Shown here: positions 49,985-58,867 of the stretch, piece by piece | How the letters are laid out: every line of letters starts with the position of its first letter | How positions within the stretch are numbered: position 1 is the first letter of the stretch | The notes under the pieces: generated by a model | Databases searched by the model: none | What the model was told of the DNA's origin: nothing | The model's input: the letters and a program-made list of their open reading frames with translations, nothing else | Translations under genes and position numbers: made by a program | DNA from: Variovorax sp. WDL1 | GTDB lineage: Bacteria; Pseudomonadota; Gammaproteobacteria; Burkholderiales; Burkholderiaceae_C | Assembly (NCBI RefSeq): GCF_001541225.1 | Contig: NZ_LMTS01000287.1 | Coordinates: 1,816-60,722 of the forward strand | Length of the DNA stretch: 58,907 bases | Direction of reading: 5' to 3'

Positions 49985-51518
49985 TGAAGGGCGCGGCGGC
50001 CACGATCACGATCGCCAGGCCCCATATCGGCCACAGCCCGAAGCGCGAGACCCACCACGCAAAGGGCGTGAGCCCTGCGCGACCTTCGACCGGCGCGACC
50101 AGCACGCCGCGCGTGAGGCGCGGCAGCGCGCGCGTGACGCGGCCGCGATGATCGATCACCGCGGTGGCGCCCGTATTGGTGGCACGTACCATCGGCCGCT
50201 CGAATTCGAGCGCGCGCATGCGCGAGATGGCCAGGTGCTGGTCGATTGCCACCGTGTCGCCGAACCATGCGATGTTGCTCACGTTGAGGAGGATGGTGGG
50301 AGCTCTTGCCTCGTCGCGGAAGTTGGCGCCGATCTCGTCGCCGAACAGGTCTTCGTAGCAGATGTTGGGCGCGATACGCTGGCCCAGCCATTCCAGCGGC
50401 GGCTGCGCGAGGCCGCCGCTGTGGAAGTCGCCCAGGGGAATGTTCATCATGTCGGTGAACCAGCGGAACAGACGGGGCACGAATTCACCGAAGGGCACGA
50501 GGTGGTGCTTGTCGTAGCGGTAAGGCGTGCTGCGCCCGGGGCCGAAGCCCAGAACCGTGTTGGTGTAGACGTGGCCATTGCCCAGTGGGAGGCCGACGAT
50601 CGCGGTCTGCGAGCCGCTCGCGTAGCGCGCCGCGATGGCGTCGAGGTAGCCGGGAGGCAGTTGCGAAGGCAGCAGGGGCAGCGCGGTTTCGGGCGTGATC
50701 ACCAGCGGCGCGGTGGCGCGCTGCAGTTGCTCGCCGTACCACTGCAGCGCGGTGGCGATGCCGCCGCTGGGGATGAACTTCTCGTCCTGCGGGATATTGC
50801 CTTGCAGCAGCGCCACGTCGATACGGCCGCGCGAGAGTGCCGCCTCGTCGGGTGTGCCGCGCGCGGCGACGAACAGTGCCGGCGCGGCCAGGAGGATCAC
50901 GGCCGCGCCCAGTTCCCGCATCCGCGTGCCGGCGCGCGGGGCGCGCAACGCAGTTGCAGCGAGCGCCGCAATCGCAGCCGCGACGGCGCCCAAGCCATAC
51001 GCGCCCAGCAAGGGCGCGTATGCCGCGAGCGGACCGTCGACGTGGGCGTAGCCGCCCGCCCCCCAAGGAAAGCCTGTGAACAGGCTGTTGCGCAGCAGCT
51101 CGGCCAAAGTCCATGCGGCGGCGAACAGGATCACGGCGCCCGCCCGATGGACAGGCGCGAACGCGAAGTAGAAGGCCGCGGCTGCAGCGTAATACAGCGA
51201 CAGGGCTGCCGACAGCGCCAGCACGGCCATCGCCGCGAGCGGCACCGCGAGCCCGCCATAGGTGTGCATCGAGACGAAGAGCCACCAGAAGGTGCCGCAC
51301 AGCCAGGCGGTCGAGAACACCCAGCCGTAGAGCGCCGCACTGCGCCATGAGGGGCGCGGCGCGGCGCGATCCCGCAGCGCATCGAGCTGCCAGACCAGCG
51401 CGGCCAGCGATAGCAGTTGCAGCCACCACAACGGCTGGCCACTCCAGGGAGCCGCGATCGACGCGGCCTGAGCGAGCCCCGCGAGTCCGAAGCCCAGCGC
51501 GCGCACCGGCGCTTTCAA
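49944..51518 (-). CDS. lnt: Apolipoprotein N-acyltransferase Lnt
   Basis: A 524-residue inner-membrane enzyme that adds the third acyl chain to apolipoproteins. The N-terminal half has about six to seven membrane segments. The carbon-nitrogen hydrolase domain carries the Glu-Lys-Cys triad: Glu in ITPETALPLL, Lys in YDKHHLVPFGEFVP, and Cys in NICYEDLFGDE. Length fits the family. Its stop overlaps the FAD oxidase gene by 41 bases on the other strand. It overlaps corC by 4 bases upstream, the usual corC-lnt arrangement. Confidence 0.97.
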   Translation of the reverse strand: MKAPVRALGFGLAGLAQAASIAAPWSGQPLWWLQLLSLAALVWQLDALRDRAAPRPSWRSAALYGWVFSTAWLCGTFWWLFVSMHTYGGLAVPLAAMAVLALSAALSLYYAAAAAFYFAFAPVHRAGAVILFAAAWTLAELLRNSLFTGFPWGAGGYAHVDGPLAAYAPLLGAYGLGAVAAAIAALAATALRAPRAGTRMRELGAAVILLAAPALFVAARGTPDEAALSRGRIDVALLQGNIPQDEKFIPSGGIATALQWYGEQLQRATAPLVITPETALPLLPSQLPPGYLDAIAARYASGSQTAIVGLPLGNGHVYTNTVLGFGPGRSTPYRYDKHHLVPFGEFVPRLFRWFTDMMNIPLGDFHSGGLAQPPLEWLGQRIAPNICYEDLFGDEIGANFRDEARAPTILLNVSNIAWFGDTVAIDQHLAISRMRALEFERPMVRATNTGATAVIDHRGRVTRALPRLTRGVLVAPVEGRAGLTPFAWWVSRFGLWPIWGLAIVIVAAAPFIRRRPASRAASPD

Positions 51519-52393
51519 TCGCCCGCGTCGTCGCCGCGCGCCGGCGAGACCTTGAACCAGCGCACGGCGCCGCCCTTCGTGTGGAGCACGACGAAGTCGA
51601 AGGCACCCAGCGCGTAGTGCTCGCCGCGCTTGGGCACATGGCCCATCTCGTGAGCGATCAGGCCGCCGATGGTGTCGAAGTCCTCGCTCAGCACTTCCTC
51701 GTCGAAGACGATGCCGAAGGCCTCGGCCACGCGCTCGATCGGCGTGTCGCCCGAGACGCGGTAGGTGTGGTCGGCCAGGCCGAAGATGTCGCCCTCGTCC
51801 TCGGCAATGTCGAATTCGTCCTCGATTTCGCCGACGATCTGCTCCAGCACGTCCTCGATGGTGATGAGGCCGGCCACTCGGCCGAACTCGTCGATCACGA
51901 TCGCCAGATGGTTGCGGTTGCCGCGGAATTCACGCAGCAGATCGTTCAGACCCTTGCTCTCGGGCACGAAGGTGGCAGGACGCAGCAGCGCGCGGATGTT
52001 GAGCCCTGGCGCGCGCTGGAGCTTGAGCAGGTCCTTCGCCAGCAGGATGCCGATGATGTTTTCCTTCTCGCCCTCGTAGACCGGAAAGCGCGAGTGTGCC
52101 GTGTCGATCACCAGATTGAGCAGCGACTCGAAGGACGCATCGATGTTGACCAGGTCCATGCGCGGCGCGGCCACCATCACATCCCCGGCGGTCATGTCGG
52201 CCATGCGCAGCACACCCTCGAGCATGACGCGCGACTCGGCGCCGATCACGTCGTTGTCTTCGGCGTCAGCGAGGGTTTCGATCAGCTCGTCGCGCGAGTC
52301 TGGTCCGGGATGAATGAACTCGGCGAGTTTCTGCAGGAAACTGCGCTTGTCCTCGCGTTCAACGGGTGCGCGGTCGGGGTGTGGATCAGCCAC
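51515..52393 (-). CDS. corC: CorC/HlyC-type CBS-domain transporter-associated protein
   Basis: A 292-residue cytoplasmic protein with two CBS domains (about 65-190: VMVAAPRMDLVNIDAS, SRFPVYEGEKENIIGILLAKDLL, HLAIVIDEFGRVAGLITIEDVLEQIVGEIEDEFD) and a C-terminal CorC_HlyC FAD-binding-like domain (about 205-285). CorC has been tied to Mg/Co efflux and membrane protein upkeep. It is translationally coupled to lnt. No transmembrane DUF21 domain is present, as in the short CorC form. Confidence 0.95.
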   Translation of the reverse strand: MADPHPDRAPVEREDKRSFLQKLAEFIHPGPDSRDELIETLADAEDNDVIGAESRVMLEGVLRMADMTAGDVMVAAPRMDLVNIDASFESLLNLVIDTAHSRFPVYEGEKENIIGILLAKDLLKLQRAPGLNIRALLRPATFVPESKGLNDLLREFRGNRNHLAIVIDEFGRVAGLITIEDVLEQIVGEIEDEFDIAEDEGDIFGLADHTYRVSGDTPIERVAEAFGIVFDEEVLSEDFDTIGGLIAHEMGHVPKRGEHYALGAFDFVVLHTKGGAVRWFKVSPARGDDAGD

Positions 52394-52480
52394 TGCGGGA
52401 GGGCGGAGTTGGGGAAACGCAAGGATACCGGAATGGGCCCCTCGCGCGGAGCTCCGCCGATCGCCTGTGGCAGCGGCCCT

Positions 52481-53206
52481 TCAAGGCGAGGACTGCTCGC
52501 GCGCGGCGCGCACGCCGCTGCGGATCTCCTGCAGGGTGGCCAGCAAGGCCCAGAACTGCTTGGCACGCGTCTTGAGCTGGAAATCGACCTCGGCGTAGTG
52601 CTCGAGCGCGATCTCGCTCATGCGGCTGTCGAAGGTCGCATTGGGCAACTGCAGATGGGCTTCTGATTCGGAGCCGCTGCGCACCACCGTGGCGCCGGCA
52701 CTGCGCGCGATCTTGAGCATGGCCGTGTTCTCGCTCAGCGCGTGAATGAAGAGCATGCCTACGCCCTCGTTGCGCGCGATCACCACTGCGCGCTCGAACA
52801 GGCGGGCGCCATAGCCGCGGCCGCGAGCGTGCTCGGCGACGGAGACGCCGAATTCGGCGCAATCCTTGAGCTGATCGTCCGGGGCAAAGGCGAGGTGCGC
52901 CATCGCGATCAGATCGAGACGGCGGTTGTAGATGCCAAAAAGCTCGTCGCGATCGAAATCGAGACCGCCGACGTAGCGCTGGATCTGCTCGTCAGAGGCG
53001 GCGTAGCCGAAGCGCAGGTAGCGGTCGTGGGGCTTGAGCGCGAGCAGGTGCTGCGCGATGCGATCACGCTCGCGTGGCCCGATCGAACGGATCGGCACCA
53101 TCACAGGGGCGGGCGCGGGAGTGCGCGGCTGGGCTTCAACCATGGGCGTTTTCAGGAAGGAGCCGAGGCCGAGCGAGGCTTTGAAAAGTGCCTTGGCGGT
53201 ATGCAT
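52481..53206 (-). CDS. GNAT-family acetyltransferase
   Basis: A 241-residue protein with a GNAT domain at about residues 45-175. The acetyl-CoA-binding loop is ARGRGYGARLFERA, preceded by EFGVSVAEHARG. The first 30 residues are a short helical lead, and the last 60 residues are helical and do not belong to the GNAT fold. Similar Burkholderiales proteins are annotated only as GNAT; the substrate is unknown. ATG 53206 was preferred to an earlier in-frame ATG with no Shine-Dalgarno. Confidence 0.85.
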   Translation of the reverse strand: MHTAKALFKASLGLGSFLKTPMVEAQPRTPAPAPVMVPIRSIGPRERDRIAQHLLALKPHDRYLRFGYAASDEQIQRYVGGLDFDRDELFGIYNRRLDLIAMAHLAFAPDDQLKDCAEFGVSVAEHARGRGYGARLFERAVVIARNEGVGMLFIHALSENTAMLKIARSAGATVVRSGSESEAHLQLPNATFDSRMSEIALEHYAEVDFQLKTRAKQFWALLATLQEIRSGVRAAREQSSP

Positions 53207-53314
53207 GGCTCCAATATAGGGGTTTTCCCTTAACCAACAAGCTCGCAAGGACTAAAAAGTAATTCATAAGATTACAAAACTGAAGTCCGAGACGGACAAT
53301 GCCCCTCCCTGTTG

Positions 53315-53788
53315 CTATATCGGCACAGCGGTGGTGGCTTTCACCCTGTCCAGCACGAAGCTGGTCTTGCAGTCCTCCACGCTCGGATGCTTCAGCAACG
53401 TGTCCATGATGAAGCGGCTGTAGTGCGCCATATCGGCAACAACCACGCGCAGCAAATAATCCATTTCCCCTGTCAACGCGGCGCATTCCACCACCTCTGG
53501 CCAAGTCTGGACGCTGGCACGGAACAGGTCCATCGGGTTGCGCTTGTGGGTCTCGGTGTGCTTCTCGAGGCGGACATTGAGATATGCCGTAAGACCGAGG
53601 CCCACAGCCTCAGGCTTCACCAGTGCGACGTAGCGGTCGATGACGCCGCTCTCCTCCAGGCGCCGGACCCGTCGCAACACCGCGCTTGGGGAGAGGCTGA
53701 CCTTCTCGGCCAGTTGGTCATAAGTGGCCCGGCCATCGCTTTGCAGCGTGCGCAAGATAAGTCGATCCAGCTTGTCGAGTGCGTCCAT
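53315..53788 (-). CDS. Lrp/AsnC-family transcriptional regulator
   Basis: A 157-residue Lrp-type regulator. The N-terminal winged helix has LDRLILRTLQSDGRATYDQLAEKVSLSPSAVLRRVRRLEESGVI, and the RAM ligand-binding domain follows (residues 65-150; ETHKRNPMDLFRASVQTWPEVVECAALTGEMDYLLRVVVADM). It is divergent from hpd and phhA across about 160 bases that hold a long inverted repeat, so it most likely controls phenylalanine/tyrosine catabolism in response to the amino acid (inference). Confidence 0.94.
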   Translation of the reverse strand: MDALDKLDRLILRTLQSDGRATYDQLAEKVSLSPSAVLRRVRRLEESGVIDRYVALVKPEAVGLGLTAYLNVRLEKHTETHKRNPMDLFRASVQTWPEVVECAALTGEMDYLLRVVVADMAHYSRFIMDTLLKHPSVEDCKTSFVLDRVKATTAVPI

Positions 53789-53811
53789 TTCTTTATTGTC
53801 ACAGTTTTCCT

Positions 53812-53843
53812 GCGTTATGACTGAACTTTAGGCGTGATAACGC
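53812..53843. promoter_or_regulatory. Inverted repeat in the lrp-hpd intergenic region
   Basis: GCGTTAT (53812-53818) and ATAACGC (53837-53843) are perfect inverted arms 18 bases apart; the flanks extend the match (C-n-GCGTTAT-n-A on each side). This is a candidate site for the divergent Lrp-type regulator. Confidence 0.6.
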
Positions 53844-53945
53844 TGAAATCATGAGAACGTGCGCTTTTACAGTTGAACACTTGCCTGCGCGACCGCAGCG
53901 CCAAACTCGACAACCCCTCCCACTCTCTTACTGGAGACGCCCCCC

Positions 53946-55073
53946 ATGAGCACCGCCGACGCCCCCGCCTTCACACCATGGGAGAACCCCATGGGCACCG
54001 ACGGCTTCGAGTTCATTGAATACGCCGCGCCCGATCCGGCCGCCATGGGCCAGGTTTTCGAGCGCATGGGCTTCAGGGCCGTGGCGAAGCATCGCCACAA
54101 GAACGTGCTGCTGTATCGCCAGGGAACGATCAACTTCATCGTGAACGCGGAGCCGGACTCCTTCGCGCAGCGCTTTGCGCGCCAGCACGGCCCCAGCGTC
54201 TGCGCCATCGCGTTCCGCGTGCAGGACGCCAAGGCCGCCTATGAGCGCGCCATCTCGCTCGGCGCGTGGGGCTTTGCCGACAAGGCTGGGCCCGGCGAGC
54301 TGAACATCCCGGCAATCAAGGGCATCGGCGACAGCCTGATCTATCTGGTCGATCGCTGGCGCGGCAAGAACGGCGCGGAGCCGGGCGACATCGGCAACAT
54401 CGGCTTCTACGACGTCGACTTCGAAGCCCTGCCCGGCCTGACGGCGCAGCAGGCGCTTGCGCCGGAAGGTAACGGCCTGACCTACATCGACCACCTCACG
54501 CACAACGTCCACCGCGGCCGCATGAACGAGTGGGCCGACTTCTACGAGCGCCTGTTCAACTTCCGCGAGATCAAGTACTTCGACATCGAAGGCCAGGTGA
54601 CGGGCGTGAAGAGCAAGGCGATGACCAGCCCCTGCGGCAAGATCCGCATCCCGATCAACGAGGAAGGCAAGGAGCAGCCCGGCCAGATCCAGGAGTACCT
54701 GGACCTCTATCGCGGGGAAGGCATTCAGCACATCGCGATGGGTTCGGACGACCTGTACAAGACGGTCGACGCACTGCGCGCCAGCGGCGTCAAGCTGCTC
54801 GACACCATCGACACCTACTACGAACTGGTGGACAAGCGCATTCCGGGCCACGGCGAAAGCCTGGAGGAACTGCACAAGCGCAAGATCCTGATCGACGGCA
54901 AGAAGGACGCGCTCTTGCTGCAGATCTTCAGCGAGAACCAGTTGGGCCCGATCTTCTTCGAGTTCATCCAGCGCAAAGGGGACGACGGCTTCGGCAACGG
55001 CAACTTCAAGGCGCTGTTCGAGAGTATCGAGCTGGATCAGATACGTCGGGGCGTGTTGAGCGCCGCGCAATAG
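53946..55073 (+). CDS. hppD: 4-Hydroxyphenylpyruvate dioxygenase
   Basis: A 375-residue Fe(II) enzyme turning 4-hydroxyphenylpyruvate into homogentisate in tyrosine breakdown. The iron ligands are His183 (YIDHLTHNV), His262 (QHIAMGSDDL) and Glu338 (IFFEFIQRKGDDGFG), and the two VOC domains are in the usual order. GGCAACFNF-type C-terminal GFGNGNFKALFESIE is typical. It is slightly longer than the common 357-residue bacterial enzyme at the N-terminus. Its start has a GGAG about 10 bases upstream. phhA follows 80 bases later. Confidence 0.97.
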   Translation: MSTADAPAFTPWENPMGTDGFEFIEYAAPDPAAMGQVFERMGFRAVAKHRHKNVLLYRQGTINFIVNAEPDSFAQRFARQHGPSVCAIAFRVQDAKAAYERAISLGAWGFADKAGPGELNIPAIKGIGDSLIYLVDRWRGKNGAEPGDIGNIGFYDVDFEALPGLTAQQALAPEGNGLTYIDHLTHNVHRGRMNEWADFYERLFNFREIKYFDIEGQVTGVKSKAMTSPCGKIRIPINEEGKEQPGQIQEYLDLYRGEGIQHIAMGSDDLYKTVDALRASGVKLLDTIDTYYELVDKRIPGHGESLEELHKRKILIDGKKDALLLQIFSENQLGPIFFEFIQRKGDDGFGNGNFKALFESIELDQIRRGVLSAAQ

Positions 55074-55153
55074 TTGCTCCATCACACACAGAGCAAGCAA
55101 TGCGCAGCGCGTCTTGGACCGCTGGCTCAAGCAAACATCATTCGGAGCTTTTC

Positions 55154-56023
55154 ATGGAGACGCCTTCAGGTGCGGTCATGCCCGCGGTCTACGGTCAATC
55201 GGATCGGCCGCCGCGCGGCGACTATTCGCGCGGCGGTGCCGTGCTCGCCGACTACACCTGCCCGCAGGACTGGGCCAGCTATACGCCGGCCGATCACGAC
55301 ACCTACCGGCGCCTCTATGAACGCCAGGCCGCGCAGTTGCCAGGGCTGGCCTGCGACACGTTTATCGAATCGCTGCCCCTGCTCGGCATCAAGGACCGTA
55401 TCCCGCGCTTCGACGAGATCAACGAGCGGCTCTATAAGGCGACCCGCTGGGAGATCGTTGCGGTGCCCGGGCTGATCCCTGAGCTGCCCTTCTTCACGCT
55501 GCTGGCAAATCGCAAGTTTCCGGTCACCGACTGGATCCGCAAGCCGGCAGAATTCGATTACATCGTGGAGCCCGACGTGTTCCACGATCTGTTCGGGCAT
55601 GTTCCGATGCTCTTCGACCCGACCTTTGCCGACTACGTGCAGCGCTACGGACAGGGCGGCATCAAGGCTCACGACCTGGGCGCCGGCGAGAAGCTCGCAC
55701 GGCTCTACTGGTACACGGTCGAGTTCGGGCTTATCCGCCAGCCCGAGGGTCTGCGTGCCTACGGCGCAGGGATCCTGAGCTCGGTCGGTGAGCTGAAGCA
55801 CGCGGTGCGCAGCACGGAGCCGCTGCGTTTGCCGCTCGATCTGCTGCGGGCAATGCGTACGCGCTACAAGATCGACACTTACCAGCGCAACTACTTCGTG
55901 ATCGACAGCTTTTCGCAGCTCTTCGACCTGACGGCGCCGGACTTCGCACCGCTTTACCAGGCGCTCGCCCGGCAGCCCGACATAGAGGCCGGTGTGCTGT
56001 TGCCGGGCGAATCCTCTCGCTGA
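55154..56023 (+). CDS. phhA: Phenylalanine 4-monooxygenase
   Basis: A 289-residue Fe(II), pterin-dependent hydroxylase making tyrosine from phenylalanine. The iron ligands are the two His in DVFHDLFGHVPML and the Glu in LYWYTVEFGL; RYKIDTYQRNYFVIDSFSQLFDL is the C-terminal block. The short bacterial form lacks the regulatory domain. ATG 55154 has a GGAG 7 bases upstream; ATG 55100 (longer by 18 codons) and ATG 55178 are alternatives. With hppD it supplies two steps from phenylalanine to homogentisate; the pterin recycling gene phhB is not in the window. Confidence 0.96.
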   Translation: METPSGAVMPAVYGQSDRPPRGDYSRGGAVLADYTCPQDWASYTPADHDTYRRLYERQAAQLPGLACDTFIESLPLLGIKDRIPRFDEINERLYKATRWEIVAVPGLIPELPFFTLLANRKFPVTDWIRKPAEFDYIVEPDVFHDLFGHVPMLFDPTFADYVQRYGQGGIKAHDLGAGEKLARLYWYTVEFGLIRQPEGLRAYGAGILSSVGELKHAVRSTEPLRLPLDLLRAMRTRYKIDTYQRNYFVIDSFSQLFDLTAPDFAPLYQALARQPDIEAGVLLPGESSR

Positions 56024-56035
56024 GCGCGAGGCTGT

Positions 56036-56923
56036 TCACTCGTCGAGCAGTGCAAGGGTCTGCTTCCGCAGGCTTGTGACAAAGGCCATTTCCACATGCC
56101 CGCGCCCCGGCGCGAGCCGGTTGTCTGCGCCGGGAAGCGTGGCCGACGAGGTGGGGAACACGATGTTGTCGCAGTTCGAATACCAGCAGGTGAACGGCAC
56201 TTCACGTGCATTGCTGCAAGCGCTTTCCATCTGCCGCATCCAGTCGCCATCGATCCGCATCTGCCGTCCGTTCACGGTACGACCGAAGCGTGCCAGCCAG
56301 GTGCCGCGGTGCGGCGTGCCGATCGTGACGATGCGATGCACGCGCCCCGCATCGGCGCTGCGCAGCCATGCTCTGGCGGCCAAGCCGCCCATGCTGTGGC
56401 AGATCAGGACCGGCGAGCGTCCGGTGGCTGCAGTCACGCGCGAGATCGCCTCGTCGAGTGTTGTCACGTAATGGTCGATCGAGCCGAGGACTGGCTCGAG
56501 ATCGACAGCCATGAAGGCATGGCCCCTCGCGCGCAGCTCCCGCAGCCAGGGATTCCAGAAGCCTCGGTTGCAGAGGAAGCCATGGAGGAACACAACGCCG
56601 CGGCGGCCGCTGCCCACGGGCAAATGGTCAGGCACTGCACGCGAGCGAAAGGGCTGTTGCCAGCAGAACACCCTCAGGGCCGTCCGGCTTTCAGCAGCCC
56701 AAGCCCGCGCGCACTGCAACGCAGTGGCGCGTCCGAACGGGTCTCGCCTGCTGACCTGATAGCTCGCAATGAACTCCAGCGCCAGGAAGGCCGCGTGGGC
56801 CAGGCTCAAGGTCAGAAGGCCAACCAGGGCCACGCCCGGCGCGCGCGGCCACCAGTAGCCAGTCCACACCACAGCGGCAAGGAGCCAAACCGACACGATG
56901 CATTGCTGAAGACGCGCGACCAT
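56036..56923 (-). CDS. Membrane-anchored alpha/beta-hydrolase
   Basis: A 295-residue protein. About three hydrophobic stretches lie at residues 6-65 (IVSVWLLAAVVWTGYWW, GVALVGLLTLSLAHAAFLAL), then an alpha/beta-hydrolase domain: oxyanion FLHGFLCNRGFWNPW, nucleophile elbow CHSMGG, and a C-terminal His in GRGHVEMAF. An esterase or lipase facing the cytoplasm or periplasm is likely. It converges on phhA with a 12-base gap and is divergent from fadD. The earlier in-frame start at 57028 would overlap the fadD leader; ATG 56923 is the better choice. Confidence 0.83.
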   Translation of the reverse strand: MVARLQQCIVSVWLLAAVVWTGYWWPRAPGVALVGLLTLSLAHAAFLALEFIASYQVSRRDPFGRATALQCARAWAAESRTALRVFCWQQPFRSRAVPDHLPVGSGRRGVVFLHGFLCNRGFWNPWLRELRARGHAFMAVDLEPVLGSIDHYVTTLDEAISRVTAATGRSPVLICHSMGGLAARAWLRSADAGRVHRIVTIGTPHRGTWLARFGRTVNGRQMRIDGDWMRQMESACSNAREVPFTCWYSNCDNIVFPTSSATLPGADNRLAPGRGHVEMAFVTSLRKQTLALLDE

Positions 56924-57026
56924 GCGGCCGACTATCGCACGCGCGACAGATCTGGCGCGACCCTGGGACAAGCCCGATGGCGGCACGGCCGAACTCGCTT
57001 CGACAATCCGCGGCAAAGGAGTTCGC

Positions 57027-58718
57027 ATGCAATCAGCCGTCTTGAAGAGCTATCCGCCGGGCGTGCCGCACGAGGTGCATCCCGAGCAATACCGTTCGCT
57101 GGCCCAGATGTTCGAGGAGTCGTTCGAGCGCTACGCAAAGCGTTCGTTCTCGGTGTGCATGGAGAAGTGGATGAGCTACGCGGAGCTCGAGGAGTTGTCC
57201 AGGGCGCTGGGGGCTTGGCTCCAGGCGCGTGGGCTGGAGGCGGGGGCTCGCGTGGCTATCATGCTGCCTAACGTGCCGCAATTCGCGGTCACCATGGCGG
57301 GGGTACTGCGCGCGGGCTACACCTGCGTCAATGTCAATCCGCTATATACCGCGCGCGAGCTCGAGCACCAGTTGAAGGATTCAGGTGCGACGGCGATTGT
57401 CATTCTCGAGAACTTTGCAGCAACGCTCGAGCAGGTGATCGAGCAAACGCCGATCAAGCATGTGGTCGTCGCTTCGATGGGTGACCTGCTCGGCGGACTC
57501 TACGGCACCTGGATCACTCTGGCGGTGCGGCATCTCGCGAAGATGGTGCCCCCGTACAAGCTCCCACTCGACAAGGGCCGAACCGTGGCGCCCTTTCCGA
57601 AAGTGATCGACGAAGGCAAGGGACTCAAGCTCGGACCGGATACGAGCACGCTCGACTCCATCGCCTTCCTGCAGTACACGGGAGGCACTACCGGGCTGTC
57701 CAAGGGTGCCGTACTGACGCACCGCAACATCATTGCGGCCACACTGCAGGCCGAAGCCTGGTTCAATCCGGCGCTCGAGCGGGCAGGCGATTCGTCCAAA
57801 GTCAACAGCATCGCAGCACTGCCGCTCTATCACATCTTCGCCCTGACGCTGTGCCTCCTAGCGATTCGCCAGGGATCGCACCTGACGCTGATCCCCAATC
57901 CACGCGACATTGACCAGTTCATCGCTGTTCTCAGGAAGAGACCGTTCCACATGCTGCCGGCAGTCAACACGCTGTTCAATGCGTTGTTGATGCATCCGGA
58001 TTTCAGGACGGTGGACTTCTCCACCCTGTTGGTCTCCCAGGCCGGGGGCATGGCCGCATCCGAGGGTACGGCCCGCAAGTGGTTCGAGACTACAGGCTGC
58101 CCGATGATCGAGGGCTGGGGCATGAGCGAGACCTGCGCGATCGGAACGAACAATCCAGTGTTGAACGCAGCCTTCACCGGCACCATCGGCCTGCCCTTAT
58201 CGGGCATCGAGATCGCGATCAAGGATGACGAGGGCCGCTCACTGCCAGTCGGCGAGGCGGGCGAGCTCTGCATCAAAGGGCCCAACGTGATGGTCGGCTA
58301 CTACAACCAGCCTGCGGAGACCGCGTCGGCGTTCACGGCCGACGGCTTCATGCGCACCGGCGACATCGCGGTCATGCAGGAGGACGGCTATACCCGCATC
58401 GTCGACCGCAAGAAGGACATGATCCTCGTGAGCGGGTTCAACGTGTTTCCAAACGAGCTTGAGAACGTGATCTCGCTGTGCCCAGGCGTAGTCGAGTGCG
58501 CGGCGATCGGCGTGCCCGACGAGAAGCAAGGCGAGGCGATCAAGGTCTTCGTGGTCCGAAAGGATCCCACATTGACGGAGGATGCCGTGACGCGCTACTG
58601 CAACGACCAGTTGACTGGGTACAAGCGGCCCAAGCACATCGAATTCCGCGATAGCCTGCCAAAGACAAACGTCGGCAAGATCCTTCGACGCCAGCTCCGC
58701 GCGGACACGAGCGCTTGA
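57027..58718 (+). CDS. fadD: Long-chain fatty-acid CoA ligase
   Basis: A 563-residue acyl-CoA synthetase. The ATP loop is LQYTGGTTGLSKGAVLTH, the second motif GWGMSET, then GFMRTGDIA and DRKKDMILVSGFNVFPNELENVI, the FadD-type fatty-acid signature, with LPKTNVGKILRRQLR and its catalytic Lys near the end. It activates fatty acids for oxidation or import. AAAGGAG 6 bases before ATG 57027 fixes the start. It stands alone and is divergent from the alpha/beta-hydrolase. Confidence 0.95.
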   Translation: MQSAVLKSYPPGVPHEVHPEQYRSLAQMFEESFERYAKRSFSVCMEKWMSYAELEELSRALGAWLQARGLEAGARVAIMLPNVPQFAVTMAGVLRAGYTCVNVNPLYTARELEHQLKDSGATAIVILENFAATLEQVIEQTPIKHVVVASMGDLLGGLYGTWITLAVRHLAKMVPPYKLPLDKGRTVAPFPKVIDEGKGLKLGPDTSTLDSIAFLQYTGGTTGLSKGAVLTHRNIIAATLQAEAWFNPALERAGDSSKVNSIAALPLYHIFALTLCLLAIRQGSHLTLIPNPRDIDQFIAVLRKRPFHMLPAVNTLFNALLMHPDFRTVDFSTLLVSQAGGMAASEGTARKWFETTGCPMIEGWGMSETCAIGTNNPVLNAAFTGTIGLPLSGIEIAIKDDEGRSLPVGEAGELCIKGPNVMVGYYNQPAETASAFTADGFMRTGDIAVMQEDGYTRIVDRKKDMILVSGFNVFPNELENVISLCPGVVECAAIGVPDEKQGEAIKVFVVRKDPTLTEDAVTRYCNDQLTGYKRPKHIEFRDSLPKTNVGKILRRQLRADTSA

Positions 58719-58738
58719 GCGCGCCTGCAGCGGTCCTA

Positions 58739-58798
58739 ATGCCTCCAAGTTGCCTCAAGACCTTCACGGGCATTCTGCGGGCGGACGGCTGCGGCAGC
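58739..58798 (+). pseudogene. Possible IS66 transposase remnant
   Basis: After fadD, a short frame reads LKTFTGILRADGCGS, which resembles the IS66 transposase segment that normally runs into a Gly-Phe-rich block. The similarity stops soon and no full transposase remains. This is a tentative call from memory of the family, not from a search. Confidence 0.25.
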
Positions 58799-58867
58799 GC
58801 ACCGATGCCCCAGGCTCGGCGCAAGCCGCCAGTACTCGCTGTTCAGATCCGGGCGCGTAGACGTGCA

